The notes beneath the pieces are model-generated. The model was given only the letters and a program-made list of their open reading frames with translations. It made no database searches and had not been told where the DNA came from. Shown here in pieces: positions 15,110 to 21,068 of a DNA stretch of 34,666 bases. Numbering within the stretch: position 1 is the stretch's first letter; every line of letters begins with the position of its first letter. The DNA comes from a virus, in the IMG/VR virus record IMGVR_UViG_3300030118_002519, positions 1-34,666 of that record; one strand, 5' to 3'. A program made the translations under genes and the position numbers.

Positions 15110-16928
15110 TGGCGGCATAAAATTAGACAACTCAATTAAATTTGCTCAAGATAGCAATACTGTTGATGATCTTCTCAATGCAATGCGTGACTTTGGTTTG
15201 CGTGTTGATTTTTTAAAAGAAGGTTCACTACAAAGAGTGGGTGTTAATGCTGTTGGTGGCCAAAGACCTGATAAGTCAGGCGAGACTAGCGGATGGTATA
15301 TTTATCATCAGATCAATGCAGACTATGCTTGTTGTGTCTATGGTAATTGGCGAACAGGTGAAGAAAAGAAATTCTTCACAGGCTCAACAACAAGTCTATC
15401 TAAACAAGAACAAAAACAACTATACGTTAAACTAGAAGAAGTTAAGGCAAAAGCTGCCGAAGATAAAGCAAGAAAGCAAGAAGAAACTGCTGAATACGTT
15501 AAAGATAAGTTTAATAAAGCAATTAAAGCAACAGCACACCCATATCTGGAAGCAAAACAAATAGGATCTTATGGCATCAAAGAAGTTAATGGTAATTTAT
15601 TAATACCAATGTATCGGCTACACCCTCAAACAAAAGAGTTAGATTTACGCTCATTACAATACATAATGCCTGATGGTCAAAAAAGATTTGCGAGTGCAGG
15701 AGAAACTAAAGGTAGTTTCTTTTTGATCGGCACAGACCTTGATTCAGTTAGCCAGGTAGAAAAAATAGCAGTTTGCGAGGGCTATGCTACTGCGGTAAGT
15801 ATTTATGAAAGTTGCAACATTCCAGTCTTGGTTGTGTTCTCAGCAAATTTTTGTTTGGAGGCTCTGACAAGATTTAGAAAAATTTATAATGGTCAATTTA
15901 TTTTGGCACTTGATAATGACGATTCAGGTGTTGGTCAAGACCGAGCCAAGGAGGTTCAGTCCGCAATCTTTAACTGTGTTACCCGAATACCCTCTGTAAA
16001 AGGTGATTATAATGACTTATTTTTAAACTTTGGGTCTGAGAGGGTCAGAAATGAGTTGTATCAAACGGGATTCCAAATCCGAGGGTTTAGTATTCGTAAC
16101 TTACAGGGAAAGCCCTTAGAGCGTGAATATGTAGTCAATGATTTGATCCCAAAAGAAGTCGCAGGAGTTTTTGCTGGTTTAGGTGGCATAGGCAAATCTG
16201 GATTGCTGTTGGACTTGGCCCTGAAGGTAGCAAGTGGCAAAGGTAGGTGGTTGAATCAACCAATTATGTCGGGTGGTGATGTAATTTTTTTGACAGGGGA
16301 GGATTCACAAGACGAAATTCATCATAGGTTACATTCATTAGACCCAAATGAAAAAAGGTTTGGCTATCCGAATAATGTTTATGTGTATTGTGTGCCAGAT
16401 AATCAACCCATAAATATTATTTCGGAAGATAATCAAGGTTTAAGAATTACAGATGCAGGGTGGTCACTGCAAGAGGAGTTGATGTCATTTCATTCTCTAA
16501 GTCTCCTCATCATTGACCCTTTGAGTAGTTTCTGCTCTGCATCTGTATCTTCTTCAAACGAAGTTGGTCAGTTGTGGGGAACTTATGTTGCTGGTTTAGC
16601 CAAGAAAACAAATAGTGCGGTGATAACTTCGCATCACATGAGCAAGTCAGCTTTTAGTGCTACCGATAGTTTTGGTTTTAGAGCAAGTATTAGAGGTGCT
16701 TCAGCAATCGTTGATTCGGCAAGGTGGGCGGCAGTTTTAACACATGTTAAGGAAGAGATAGCCGAAGAAATATGTTTAGAAAATGATGTTGAGCCTGATA
16801 TAAATAGGGTGGCTCAATTTGCTATGGTTAAGTCTAATAGTAAAGCAGACTTCACGCCTAAAACATTATTTAGAAAAGATGTTATCCTAGAACCTATTGA
16901 ACAAAGTAAAACAAAAGACCAATGGTAA
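15087..16928 (+). CDS. Bifunctional TOPRIM primase / RepA-type helicase
   Basis: This is a 613-residue protein. Residues 1-140 form a DNA-binding-type N-terminal part with a charged helix (KLEEVKAKAAEDKARKQEE). TOPRIM: E231 in AVCEGYATAVSIYE and D276xD278 in LALDNDDSG. The AAA/RecA helicase has Walker A GLGGIGKS (364-371), FLTGEDS (401-407), Walker B LLIID477 and the sensor TSHHMSK. This is the TraC-like primase fused to a RepA/AAA_25 helicase seen in many small phages. It would unwind DNA and prime for host DNA polymerase, since no phage polymerase is present. The N-terminal YFDGGIK resembles HFEGGIK of the DUF669-like protein. Confidence 0.9.
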   Translation: MKLNQYFDGGIKLDNSIKFAQDSNTVDDLLNAMRDFGLRVDFLKEGSLQRVGVNAVGGQRPDKSGETSGWYIYHQINADYACCVYGNWRTGEEKKFFTGSTTSLSKQEQKQLYVKLEEVKAKAAEDKARKQEETAEYVKDKFNKAIKATAHPYLEAKQIGSYGIKEVNGNLLIPMYRLHPQTKELDLRSLQYIMPDGQKRFASAGETKGSFFLIGTDLDSVSQVEKIAVCEGYATAVSIYESCNIPVLVVFSANFCLEALTRFRKIYNGQFILALDNDDSGVGQDRAKEVQSAIFNCVTRIPSVKGDYNDLFLNFGSERVRNELYQTGFQIRGFSIRNLQGKPLEREYVVNDLIPKEVAGVFAGLGGIGKSGLLLDLALKVASGKGRWLNQPIMSGGDVIFLTGEDSQDEIHHRLHSLDPNEKRFGYPNNVYVYCVPDNQPINIISEDNQGLRITDAGWSLQEELMSFHSLSLLIIDPLSSFCSASVSSSNEVGQLWGTYVAGLAKKTNSAVITSHHMSKSAFSATDSFGFRASIRGASAIVDSARWAAVLTHVKEEIAEEICLENDVEPDINRVAQFAMVKSNSKADFTPKTLFRKDVILEPIEQSKTKDQW

Positions 16929-17071
16929 GAAAAGCTAAAATAGTTAATACTTATAGATCAGCGACACCAGGACGAGGTAAAAAAACTTCTCAGGGTAGAA
17001 ATAATGTTGGACATGCAACTATGAATAAGGACATGAAAAGAAGTTGGAAGAAATATCGAGGGCAAGGTTAA
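16922..17071 (+). CDS. Small basic hypothetical protein (49 aa)
   Basis: The ATG at 16922 overlaps the primase-helicase stop. The product is highly basic (MVRKAKIVNTYRSATPGRG, then KKTSQGRNN and MKRSWKKYRGQG), with Lys and Arg spread throughout and no hydrophobic core, so it is probably a nucleic-acid-binding or disordered peptide. Too short for a confident call from sequence alone, but position and overlap suit a translationally coupled gene. Confidence 0.6.
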   Translation: MVRKAKIVNTYRSATPGRGKKTSQGRNNVGHATMNKDMKRSWKKYRGQG

Positions 17072-17095
17072 TTTAGAATTAGTCTAATTAAAATT

Positions 17096-17227
17096 ATGGC
17101 AGGTAAAGGATCAGATCAAAGACCAAAACAAATCACAGACGAAGAGTTTAAAAATCGTTGGGATTCAATATTTAAATCTCCGCACAAAAAGCATTGGAAA
17201 AAAAATAAACCTACTAAAAATAAATAG
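17096..17227 (+). CDS. Small conserved phage protein, MAGKGSDQRP type (43 aa)
   Basis: This is a 43-residue protein starting MAGKGSDQRPKQITDEEF with NRWDSIF following and a Lys-rich tail. The opening MAGKGSDxRP followed by a Trp-containing helix recurs in small proteins of many phages, which I recall without a function. It lies 24 bases after the previous small gene and immediately before the promoter/palindrome region. Confidence 0.72.
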   Translation: MAGKGSDQRPKQITDEEFKNRWDSIFKSPHKKHWKKNKPTKNK

Positions 17228-17236
17228 GTTATTAAT

Positions 17237-17265
17237 TTAATATTATCTCTATGTAATGTTATAAC
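17237..17265 (+). promoter_or_regulatory. Candidate promoter of the winged-helix gene at 17281
   Basis: TTAATA (17237-17242) and TATAAC (17260-17265) at 17-bp spacing. The -10 element lies inside the perfect palindrome 17254-17269, so a dimeric protein bound there would block transcription. The leader would be only about 10 bases and contains the SD GAGAGGGAGAG. Confidence 0.4.
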
Positions 17266-17269
17266 ATTA
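17254..17269. promoter_or_regulatory. Perfect 16-bp palindrome, candidate repressor operator
   Basis: TAATGTTATAACATTA reads the same on both strands. It lies 12 bases before the start codon of a gene for a MarR-like winged-helix protein and covers its likely -10 box. Size and symmetry suit a dimeric winged-helix repressor that controls its own gene. Confidence 0.6.
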
Positions 17270-17280
17270 GAGAGGGAGAG

Positions 17281-17658
17281 ATGGAGGACTTATTTTATTT
17301 TAATGTATTGCAAAAACTTAATGAGAGATTAAAAAACTTTAACAAAAACAAAAAATTCAGATTTATTTTTCAAGATAAATTATCTTTTGCTGTTACCAAT
17401 TTAATAGCCAAACAACAATTCAAGCATAAGCCAATATATTATGAAGAAATTTGTCGTTTAGTTCCACATTATTTTGGCTCAAGATCCACCATACAATTAT
17501 TACTAAATGATGGTGTTGTTTTAGAGATTTACCACAAAACAAATCATGTCACTGATAAGCGATTACGGGTCTATAATATTCATAAAAATTTCATGCCAGA
17601 ATATAAAACTTGGCTTGATTTTATTGCTTCACGAACAACAAAACATGCCCAATATTGA
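17281..17658 (+). CDS. Winged-helix regulator, MarR-like
   Basis: This is a 125-residue basic protein. Residues 52-62 (IYYEEICRLVP), 67-78 (SRSTIQLLLNDG) and the hairpin 79-100 (VVLEIYHKTNHVTDKRLRVYNI) have the order helix, recognition helix and wing, with a D-x-R in the wing as in MarR-type DNA-binding domains. The N-terminal 45 residues are helical and could dimerise. A perfect palindrome overlaps its promoter, so autoregulation is likely. Its 3' end runs into a 21-bp tandem repeat that supplies its last codons and stop. With no XRE-type repressor in the window it is a candidate lysis/lysogeny regulator. The fold is inferred by eye. Confidence 0.7.
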   Translation: MEDLFYFNVLQKLNERLKNFNKNKKFRFIFQDKLSFAVTNLIAKQQFKHKPIYYEEICRLVPHYFGSRSTIQLLLNDGVVLEIYHKTNHVTDKRLRVYNIHKNFMPEYKTWLDFIASRTTKHAQY

Positions 17659-17691
17659 TACAAACATGCCCAATATTGATACAAACATGCC
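17641..17691 (+). repeat. 21-bp tandem repeat with internal CAATATTG palindromes
   Basis: The unit AAACATGCCCAATATTGATA+C is repeated exactly at 17641-17661 and 17662-17682, and its first nine bases again at 17683-17691. Each full unit holds the palindrome CAATATTG (17650-17657, 17671-17678), spaced two helical turns. It lies just upstream of a candidate promoter. The repeat also opens a possible 29-residue leader peptide at 17645-17734 starting MPNIDTNMPNIDTN, with no SD. Confidence 0.8.
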
Positions 17692-17699
17692 AACACGGG

Positions 17700-17729
17700 T
17701 TGTCATATATCCTATTTATATCCTATCAT
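17700..17729 (+). promoter_or_regulatory. Candidate sigma70 promoter for the HTH gene at 17787
   Basis: TTGTCA (17700-17705) and TATCAT (17724-17729) are separated by 18 bp, each matching five of six consensus bases. The same -10 and spacer length occur in front of the integrase. A start near 17736 gives a leader of about 50 bases consisting mainly of the hairpin at 17743-17773. An alternative -10 is TATAAC at 17730-17735. Confidence 0.45.
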
Positions 17730-17742
17730 TATAACCTAAGAG

Positions 17743-17773
17743 ATGATGGCGAACTTTAGGTTCGCCACATCAT
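17743..17773 (+). promoter_or_regulatory. Leader hairpin before the HTH gene
   Basis: GGCGAAC (17748-17754) pairs perfectly with GTTCGCC (17760-17766) around a five-base loop TTTAG. ATGAT (17743-17747) pairs with ATCAT (17769-17773) after a two-base bulge, giving 12 bp in all. No U-tract follows, so it is not a simple terminator. It sits directly before the SD AAGAGAG and could affect translation or mRNA stability. Confidence 0.6.
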
Positions 17774-17786
17774 AAGAGAGAAAATT

Positions 17787-18236
17787 ATGTGGTGGATTCA
17801 ATACGGCTTAAAGAACGACAGGAAGCAAGGCGGGTGTAGCAAGGAATTGTACTTTGAACTGACGAAGAAGAATTATAGGACAAAGTTATGGCGGTGGGGC
17901 AGGAAGCAGATCGGCAGGAAGGATTTAACTGTAAGTGAGAGGTTGGCAGCATGGTCTTTAGTTGAGAGATTCAGATTAGAAACATTTAGTAGTCATGATG
18001 CGGTGAAATATTATGCTCTTATGACGGGCATGAGCAGGAATAGTTTTAGCAAGGCCATTAATGGTTTAATTAGTAAGGGTGTAATTAAGTTGGTTAAGGA
18101 AGCGGAAGAGGGCAAGGTATTTGAGAGCCTGGAGAGGGGCGGGAGGAGACATTTTTTATTTGTTGGTTTAGCATACGAGTTCAGCAAGAGGGGCAGGGAG
18201 AGGGCAACCCCTCAAGCTCTATATTTGGGAGAGTGA
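17787..18236 (+). CDS. Winged-helix DNA-binding protein, possible replication initiator or regulator
   Basis: This is a 149-residue basic protein. Residues 48-105 (LTVSERLAAWSLVERF, HDAVKYYALMTGMSRNSFSKAINGLISKGVIKL) match the HTH_36-type winged helix of replication initiators and plasmid Rep proteins. The recognition helix is about 84-97, with a wing to about 128. Codon use differs clearly from its neighbours: AGG, AAG, GGC, GGG and TGG are frequent, making the coding strand G-rich. The gene contains repeats of G(A/G)CAGGAAG (17817, 17898, 17913). Initiator genes often hold the origin internally, so both may apply. It is the last gene of the early block and has its own promoter and leader hairpin. 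Confidence 0.65.
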   Translation: MWWIQYGLKNDRKQGGCSKELYFELTKKNYRTKLWRWGRKQIGRKDLTVSERLAAWSLVERFRLETFSSHDAVKYYALMTGMSRNSFSKAINGLISKGVIKLVKEAEEGKVFESLERGGRRHFLFVGLAYEFSKRGRERATPQALYLGE

Positions 18237-18268
18237 GCAAGAAAGGCAGCCCAAGAGATGGGGCGGGG

Positions 18269-18364
18269 TTAAGTTAGCCCTAAAACCCAACACCAGAAAA
18301 GCATTAAGCAGACAAGGATTAAAAACCATATAAAGGCTTTCTCAAGATCGTATTTAGTTTTCAT
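18269..18364 (-). CDS. Tiny single-membrane-helix protein (31 aa)
   Basis: A 31-residue frame starts at ATG 18364, inside the TAATG overlap with the upstream gene. MKTKYDLEKAFIWFLILVCL continues into MLFWCWVLGLT, one strongly hydrophobic helix after a short charged start. It is the last gene of the ten-gene minus-strand operon and ends 33 bases from the convergent HTH gene. Very short, but start coupling and clear membrane character support it. Confidence 0.5.
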   Translation of the reverse strand: MKTKYDLEKAFIWFLILVCLMLFWCWVLGLT

Positions 18365-18540
18365 TATTTCACCTCTCTTACTTCATGGTTTTGCCAGTCT
18401 CCTTTATGGAGTAGTTTAAACTTAGATCCACCCGTTGCTTCTGCTTTCTGCATGACTTCAATTTTATCTTTAGCCATTACATCCAGGTAATAATAAACAG
18501 GCTGCATAACTGTAACTCTATATTTTTTTGGTTTAGTCAT
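18364..18540 (-). CDS. Small hypothetical protein (58 aa)
   Basis: This 58-residue protein starts in an ATGA overlap with the upstream gene (MTKPKKYRVTVMQPVYYYLDV, then AKDKIEVMQKAEATGG and WQNHEVREVK). The pattern is strand, helix, strand with a basic N-terminus. It resembles neighbour 18537-18764 in general form: a strand-rich start of the type YR/YKI-T-x-E/Q, then a short helix. The family is not recognised. Confidence 0.7.
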   Translation of the reverse strand: MTKPKKYRVTVMQPVYYYLDVMAKDKIEVMQKAEATGGSKFKLLHKGDWQNHEVREVK

Positions 18541-18764
18541 AATTTTTCTCCTGTAATATTTTCATCTTCGTTCCATATATCCACTATATTCCCATCAACC
18601 TCATAAACATATTCTCTACAAGTTAAGTCTGAATCATTCGATAGAGTATAAGAACAATGGTCATCAATAGTACCATCCGTATATAAAGCTCTCATTTCTG
18701 CATTATCTTTTGCATCAACTTCAATACAAATAGTTTCGATTCTTGTAATTTTATAAGTTTTCAT
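18537..18764 (-). CDS. Small hypothetical acidic protein (75 aa)
   Basis: I chose the ATG at 18764 (MKTYKITRIETICIEVDAKD) because AGGAGAG lies 3-9 bases upstream; an in-frame ATG at 18776 has no SD and lies deeper in the upstream gene. The product starts with a strand (YKITRIETICIEVDA), then a helix (NAEMRALY), and ends very acidic (DIWNEDENITGE). It overlaps the upstream gene by 14 bases. Unknown function. Confidence 0.72.
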   Translation of the reverse strand: MKTYKITRIETICIEVDAKDNAEMRALYTDGTIDDHCSYTLSNDSDLTCREYVYEVDGNIVDIWNEDENITGEKL

Positions 18765-18960
18765 TACTCTCCTCAAAATCGGGATTTTTTATATCTACCC
18801 AGTCACCAGCTTGTGCAGTATCAAAAGAATCAACCTGTTCAGTTTCACCACCATTGGTTGTAAATAATTCGACTGCTTCTTCATAAGAATTAGCCATAAC
18901 AGAAGTTTCTTGTGCAATATTTAGAGTATGCCCAAATATATATTGTTTCTTAATAGACAT
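18751..18960 (-). CDS. Small hypothetical acidic protein (69 aa)
   Basis: This 69-residue protein runs MSIKKQYIFGHTLNIAQETS, then MANSYEEAVELFTTNGGETEQVDSF and DWVDIKNPDFEESNENL. The strand-helix-strand start with 'A.SYEEAVE' resembles small proteins that convert side-chain-rich strands to a short helix, as in its neighbours. It is acidic with no cysteine. It overlaps the upstream gene by 11 bases. Not recognised. Confidence 0.72.
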   Translation of the reverse strand: MSIKKQYIFGHTLNIAQETSVMANSYEEAVELFTTNGGETEQVDSFDTAQAGDWVDIKNPDFEESNENL

Positions 18961-19147
18961 TCTTCACCTCTACTAAATCTTGCATAGTCATATCTTCACA
19001 AAGATATTCAAGCGGTTTTAATCTACCTTTGCAGTAAAATTCTTTGATGCTGCCATCTTCATTTGTCAGTTCATTACCATCTTCGTCACAAACATAAAAC
19101 TTTATATCTAAAACATTTACATTAAGTTCCCCGTACATGTTTTTCAT
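18950..19147 (-). CDS. Small hypothetical protein (65 aa)
   Basis: This 65-residue protein starts in an ATGA overlap with the zinc-ribbon gene upstream. MYGELNVNVLDIKFYVCDED is followed by GNELTNEDGSIKEFYCKGRL and an acidic end (EYLCEDMTMQDLVEVKNVY). It is mostly strands with three scattered cysteines that do not form a CxxC pair. Unknown function. Confidence 0.7.
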   Translation of the reverse strand: MKNMYGELNVNVLDIKFYVCDEDGNELTNEDGSIKEFYCKGRLKPLEYLCEDMTMQDLVEVKNVY

Positions 19148-19311
19148 AAACTCTCCTCATATTCTTTATTGGTTCTTTCGTCCGCCCATAAGCCGTCAGT
19201 AGAGCCACAAGACAGACAAGTATCAGTAGTAGTATCTACATCCCTACTACCACAACATATACAACATAACGGCATTTCTGCTATCTCTTGCCAACTATAT
19301 GATTTTTTCAT
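19144..19311 (-). CDS. Small zinc-ribbon-like protein (55 aa)
   Basis: I start at ATG 19311 (MKKSYSWQEIAEMPLCC), which has GAGGAGG about nine bases upstream; an in-frame ATG at 19335 lacks an SD. The product has CCICCGSRDVDTTTDTCLSCGS: two CxxC pairs 12-16 residues apart, a typical zinc-ribbon knuckle pattern, followed by an acidic tail. It probably binds zinc and may contact RNA polymerase or nucleic acid. It overlaps the upstream gene by 17 bases. The zinc site is inferred. Confidence 0.7.
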   Translation of the reverse strand: MKKSYSWQEIAEMPLCCICCGSRDVDTTTDTCLSCGSTDGLWADERTNKEYEESL

Positions 19312-19513
19312 CTTCACTTTCCTCCTCAATTTCATTTACAACCTTTTCACAACAAGACATACAAAACCAATCACATAAATCTATATTTGTGTTATTGGCT
19401 TCCCATTGTTCAATTGTTTCTTCTGAACATTCTAATATTTCAACAATATTCATAATCATATTTTCATACTTATTTTTCGTATTACATACATTACAAATTC
19501 TTATATCGCTCAT
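19295..19513 (-). CDS. Small protein with two CxxC motifs (72 aa)
   Basis: This is a 72-residue acidic protein. CNVC (7-10) and CMSC with an extra Cys (about 51-55, WFCMSCCEKV) could form one zinc site around a helical insert (MNIVEILECSEETIEQWEANN). The C-terminus is Glu/Asp-rich (IEEESEDEK). Its ATG overlaps the upstream stop (ATGA). Together with its neighbour it makes two adjacent zinc-ribbon-like genes in the operon. Unknown function. Confidence 0.7.
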   Translation of the reverse strand: MSDIRICNVCNTKNKYENMIMNIVEILECSEETIEQWEANNTNIDLCDWFCMSCCEKVVNEIEEESEDEKII

Positions 19514-19668
19514 CTCTTCACCCTCACAAAGTCTATAAAGTCTGACTGTTCCCGTTTGGTCATTTCAACCCATTTAATTTGGTTAAATGGTTTATCGTAC
19601 TTCCTAGACATTCTGCGAATAAATAAGTTGTGCATGAATACGTCTATATGGTTTTTAATGTGTTTCAT
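19510..19668 (-). CDS. Small basic hypothetical protein (52 aa)
   Basis: A 52-residue frame with ATGA overlaps at both ends. The product starts MKHIKNHIDVFMHNLFIRRM and continues SRKYDKPFNQIKWVEMTKRE to a basic end VRVKR. It is basic, helical and rich in aromatic residues, unlike its acidic neighbours. Both overlaps strongly support a real gene. Function unknown. Confidence 0.72.
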   Translation of the reverse strand: MKHIKNHIDVFMHNLFIRRMSRKYDKPFNQIKWVEMTKREQSDFIDFVRVKR

Positions 19669-20051
19669 GCGGCCTCCTCTTCAAGTTCTTCTTCTAGTTT
19701 AAGAATCATAAAAGCCATAAAGTTCCAATAATTTTCACAAATACGGTCCTCTTGTGTGTTTGTTAAATCGTTATTGACTGAACCCATATTTTTAGCTAAC
19801 TGAATAATATCGTAATTACAGTATGGGATATTAATAGCAAGACCGCTTAACCATTCAGCAATTACTGACTGTTTAGTGTCTTGTTTAGTTCTTCCAATCT
19901 TCCAACCATATTCAGAATTAAATCTATTAAATAGATATTTAATTTTTTCTTCTCTTGATAAGTTTTTACCAATCAATGCATCTTCATTATCTAAACAGGC
20001 AAGAATATAATTTTTATAGTTTTCTTGGTATTTTGTGTAGTGTAATTTCAT
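19665..20051 (-). CDS. Hypothetical helical protein (128 aa)
   Basis: This is the largest product of the minus-strand operon. It is helical (YQENYKNYILACLDNED, SREEKIKYLFNRFNSEYGW), with a central SVIAEWLSGLAINIPYCNYDIIQLAK and an acidic C-terminus (LEEELEEEAA). It resembles small phage proteins in which a helical domain carries 'F.SEYGW' and 'EWL.GL.I..P', which I cannot assign to a function. It has ATGA overlaps at both ends. Confidence 0.75.
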   Translation of the reverse strand: MKLHYTKYQENYKNYILACLDNEDALIGKNLSREEKIKYLFNRFNSEYGWKIGRTKQDTKQSVIAEWLSGLAINIPYCNYDIIQLAKNMGSVNNDLTNTQEDRICENYWNFMAFMILKLEEELEEEAA

Positions 20052-20284
20052 CTTAACTCCTTAGAACTAATAAAGTCAGTCATAGTATTTCCAACATATT
20101 TAAAAGTAATTCTAGTATTTTCATAACTAGAACATGGCATTAAACCATAAACCCAACCTGCGTTAGCTTCTGTTTTGAATACTGTACCATCATCAAATTT
20201 GAAGATGTATCTAGGGTTTCCACATAATGAGTTTTTACCTCTAAAACACTTTATGCAGTCTCGAATTGATATATATTTATTCAT
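20048..20284 (-). CDS. Hypothetical protein (78 aa), first gene of the minus-strand operon
   Basis: This is a 78-residue protein beginning MNKYISIRDCIKCFRGKNSL. Three or four cysteines (CIKC, LCG, PCSS) and strands (PRYIFKFDDGTVFKTEANAG) suggest a small fold possibly holding a metal. A strong SD (AGGAGGAG) and a -10 box TATAAT lie upstream. It is coupled to the next gene by ATGA. The family is not recognised. Confidence 0.72.
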   Translation of the reverse strand: MNKYISIRDCIKCFRGKNSLCGNPRYIFKFDDGTVFKTEANAGWVYGLMPCSSYENTRITFKYVGNTMTDFISSKELR

Positions 20285-20323
20285 TCTCTCTTTCTCCTCC
20301 TACTTAATTGTAGGTATGAAGTA

Positions 20324-20353
20324 ATTATAAGTGCAAAAGTAAAGAAATTACAA
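20324..20353 (-). promoter_or_regulatory. Candidate promoter of the minus-strand small-gene operon
   Basis: On the minus strand TTGTAA (20353-20348) and a perfect TATAAT (20329-20324) are separated by 18 bp. The start would be near 20317, about 33 bases before the first ATG, with AGGAGGAG in the leader. It is the only clear promoter for the ten genes. Confidence 0.55.
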
Positions 20354-20449
20354 GAGATGGGGAGAAATAATTTTATCAAATAGTTATTAAATCTCTGTAA
20401 AGTGTTATTATTAAAGGCATCAAAAGCATGAAAAAAAGTTAAAAAAAAT

Positions 20450-20938
20450 ATGCAAATGACGGAAAAAAAGAGAAAAAAACCAGGAAGAAAGCTCATAAAT
20501 ATAGATTTAGAACAGGTTGAGCGTTTGGCATCTCAAGGACTAGGAACAACACAAATTGCACGAGCATTAGGCGTTTCATGGAATACTATTGATAGAAATA
20601 GAAAGCGTTCTGGTGATTTTGAAGATGCTATAAAAAGAGGAACAGCAAGAGGACTGGCCACGGTTACAAACTCGTTATATCAATCTGCCAATGATGGCAA
20701 TGTTACCGCCCAGATATTCTATTTAAAGAATAGAGACAGCAACGCTTGGGCGGATAAAGTAGAGACAACCTTTAATGTTGATCTAAAAAACGTCATAGAT
20801 AACGCTAGAGAACGACTAGAAAACAACCAAAATATAATAGAGGGTCAAACAGTAGATATAAAAAGCGTTAAAGCAACAGGGTCAATTCCTAATAAAGGAG
20901 TAAGCCATAAGAACCAGGAGGACAAAGACAAGAAATAA
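20450..20938 (+). CDS. terS: Terminase small subunit
   Basis: This is a 162-residue protein. The basic N-terminus (KKRKKPGRK) is followed by a homeodomain-like HTH (LEQVERLASQGLGTTQIARA, LGVSWNTIDRNRKRSGDF), then helices (AIKRGTARGLATVTNSLYQSA, AQIFYLKNRDSNAW) usual for small terminases of the phBC6A51/Terminase_5 kind. It recognises the packaging site and brings in the large subunit. A second in-frame ATG at 20456 is equally possible; neither has a strong SD. It is the first gene of the late block, divergent from the minus-strand operon. Confidence 0.82.
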   Translation: MQMTEKKRKKPGRKLINIDLEQVERLASQGLGTTQIARALGVSWNTIDRNRKRSGDFEDAIKRGTARGLATVTNSLYQSANDGNVTAQIFYLKNRDSNAWADKVETTFNVDLKNVIDNARERLENNQNIIEGQTVDIKSVKATGSIPNKGVSHKNQEDKDKK

Positions 20939-20945
20939 ATAGGGC

Positions 20946-21006
20946 GGGGTCATTTATTCTCTCTCTCTTTTCAATTTTTACCCGTTGAAAATCACCGAAT
21001 GACCCC
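20946..21006. promoter_or_regulatory. Nested inverted repeat between terminase genes
   Basis: GGGGTCATT (20946-20954) is the exact complement of AATGACCCC (20998-21006); three more G-C pairs follow after one mismatch. Inside, TTTTCAA (20968-20974) pairs with TTGAAAA (20985-20991) around ten bases. A run of eight C (21003-21010) closes the right arm. It could be a packaging (pac or cos) recognition site, a terminator-like structure or an origin element. Neighbouring terS favours packaging. Confidence 0.5.
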
Positions 21007-21068
21007 CCCCTTTAGTTTGTCGGCAGTAGTATCGTATATGTAAGTGTTGCGATAATTTTTTTTTAGTT

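Noticed and set aside
17641-17691. CRISPR array
   Set aside because: The units are adjacent without spacers and only 2.4 copies exist; it is a plain tandem repeat.
17645-17734. 29-residue leader peptide as a gene
   Set aside because: It has no SD and mostly reflects the in-phase 21-bp repeat. It is mentioned with the repeat but not listed as a gene.
20281-20496. 71-residue hydrophobic minus-strand frame
   Set aside because: It covers the promoter region of the minus-strand operon and the start of terS, and its codons look like A/T-run translation.
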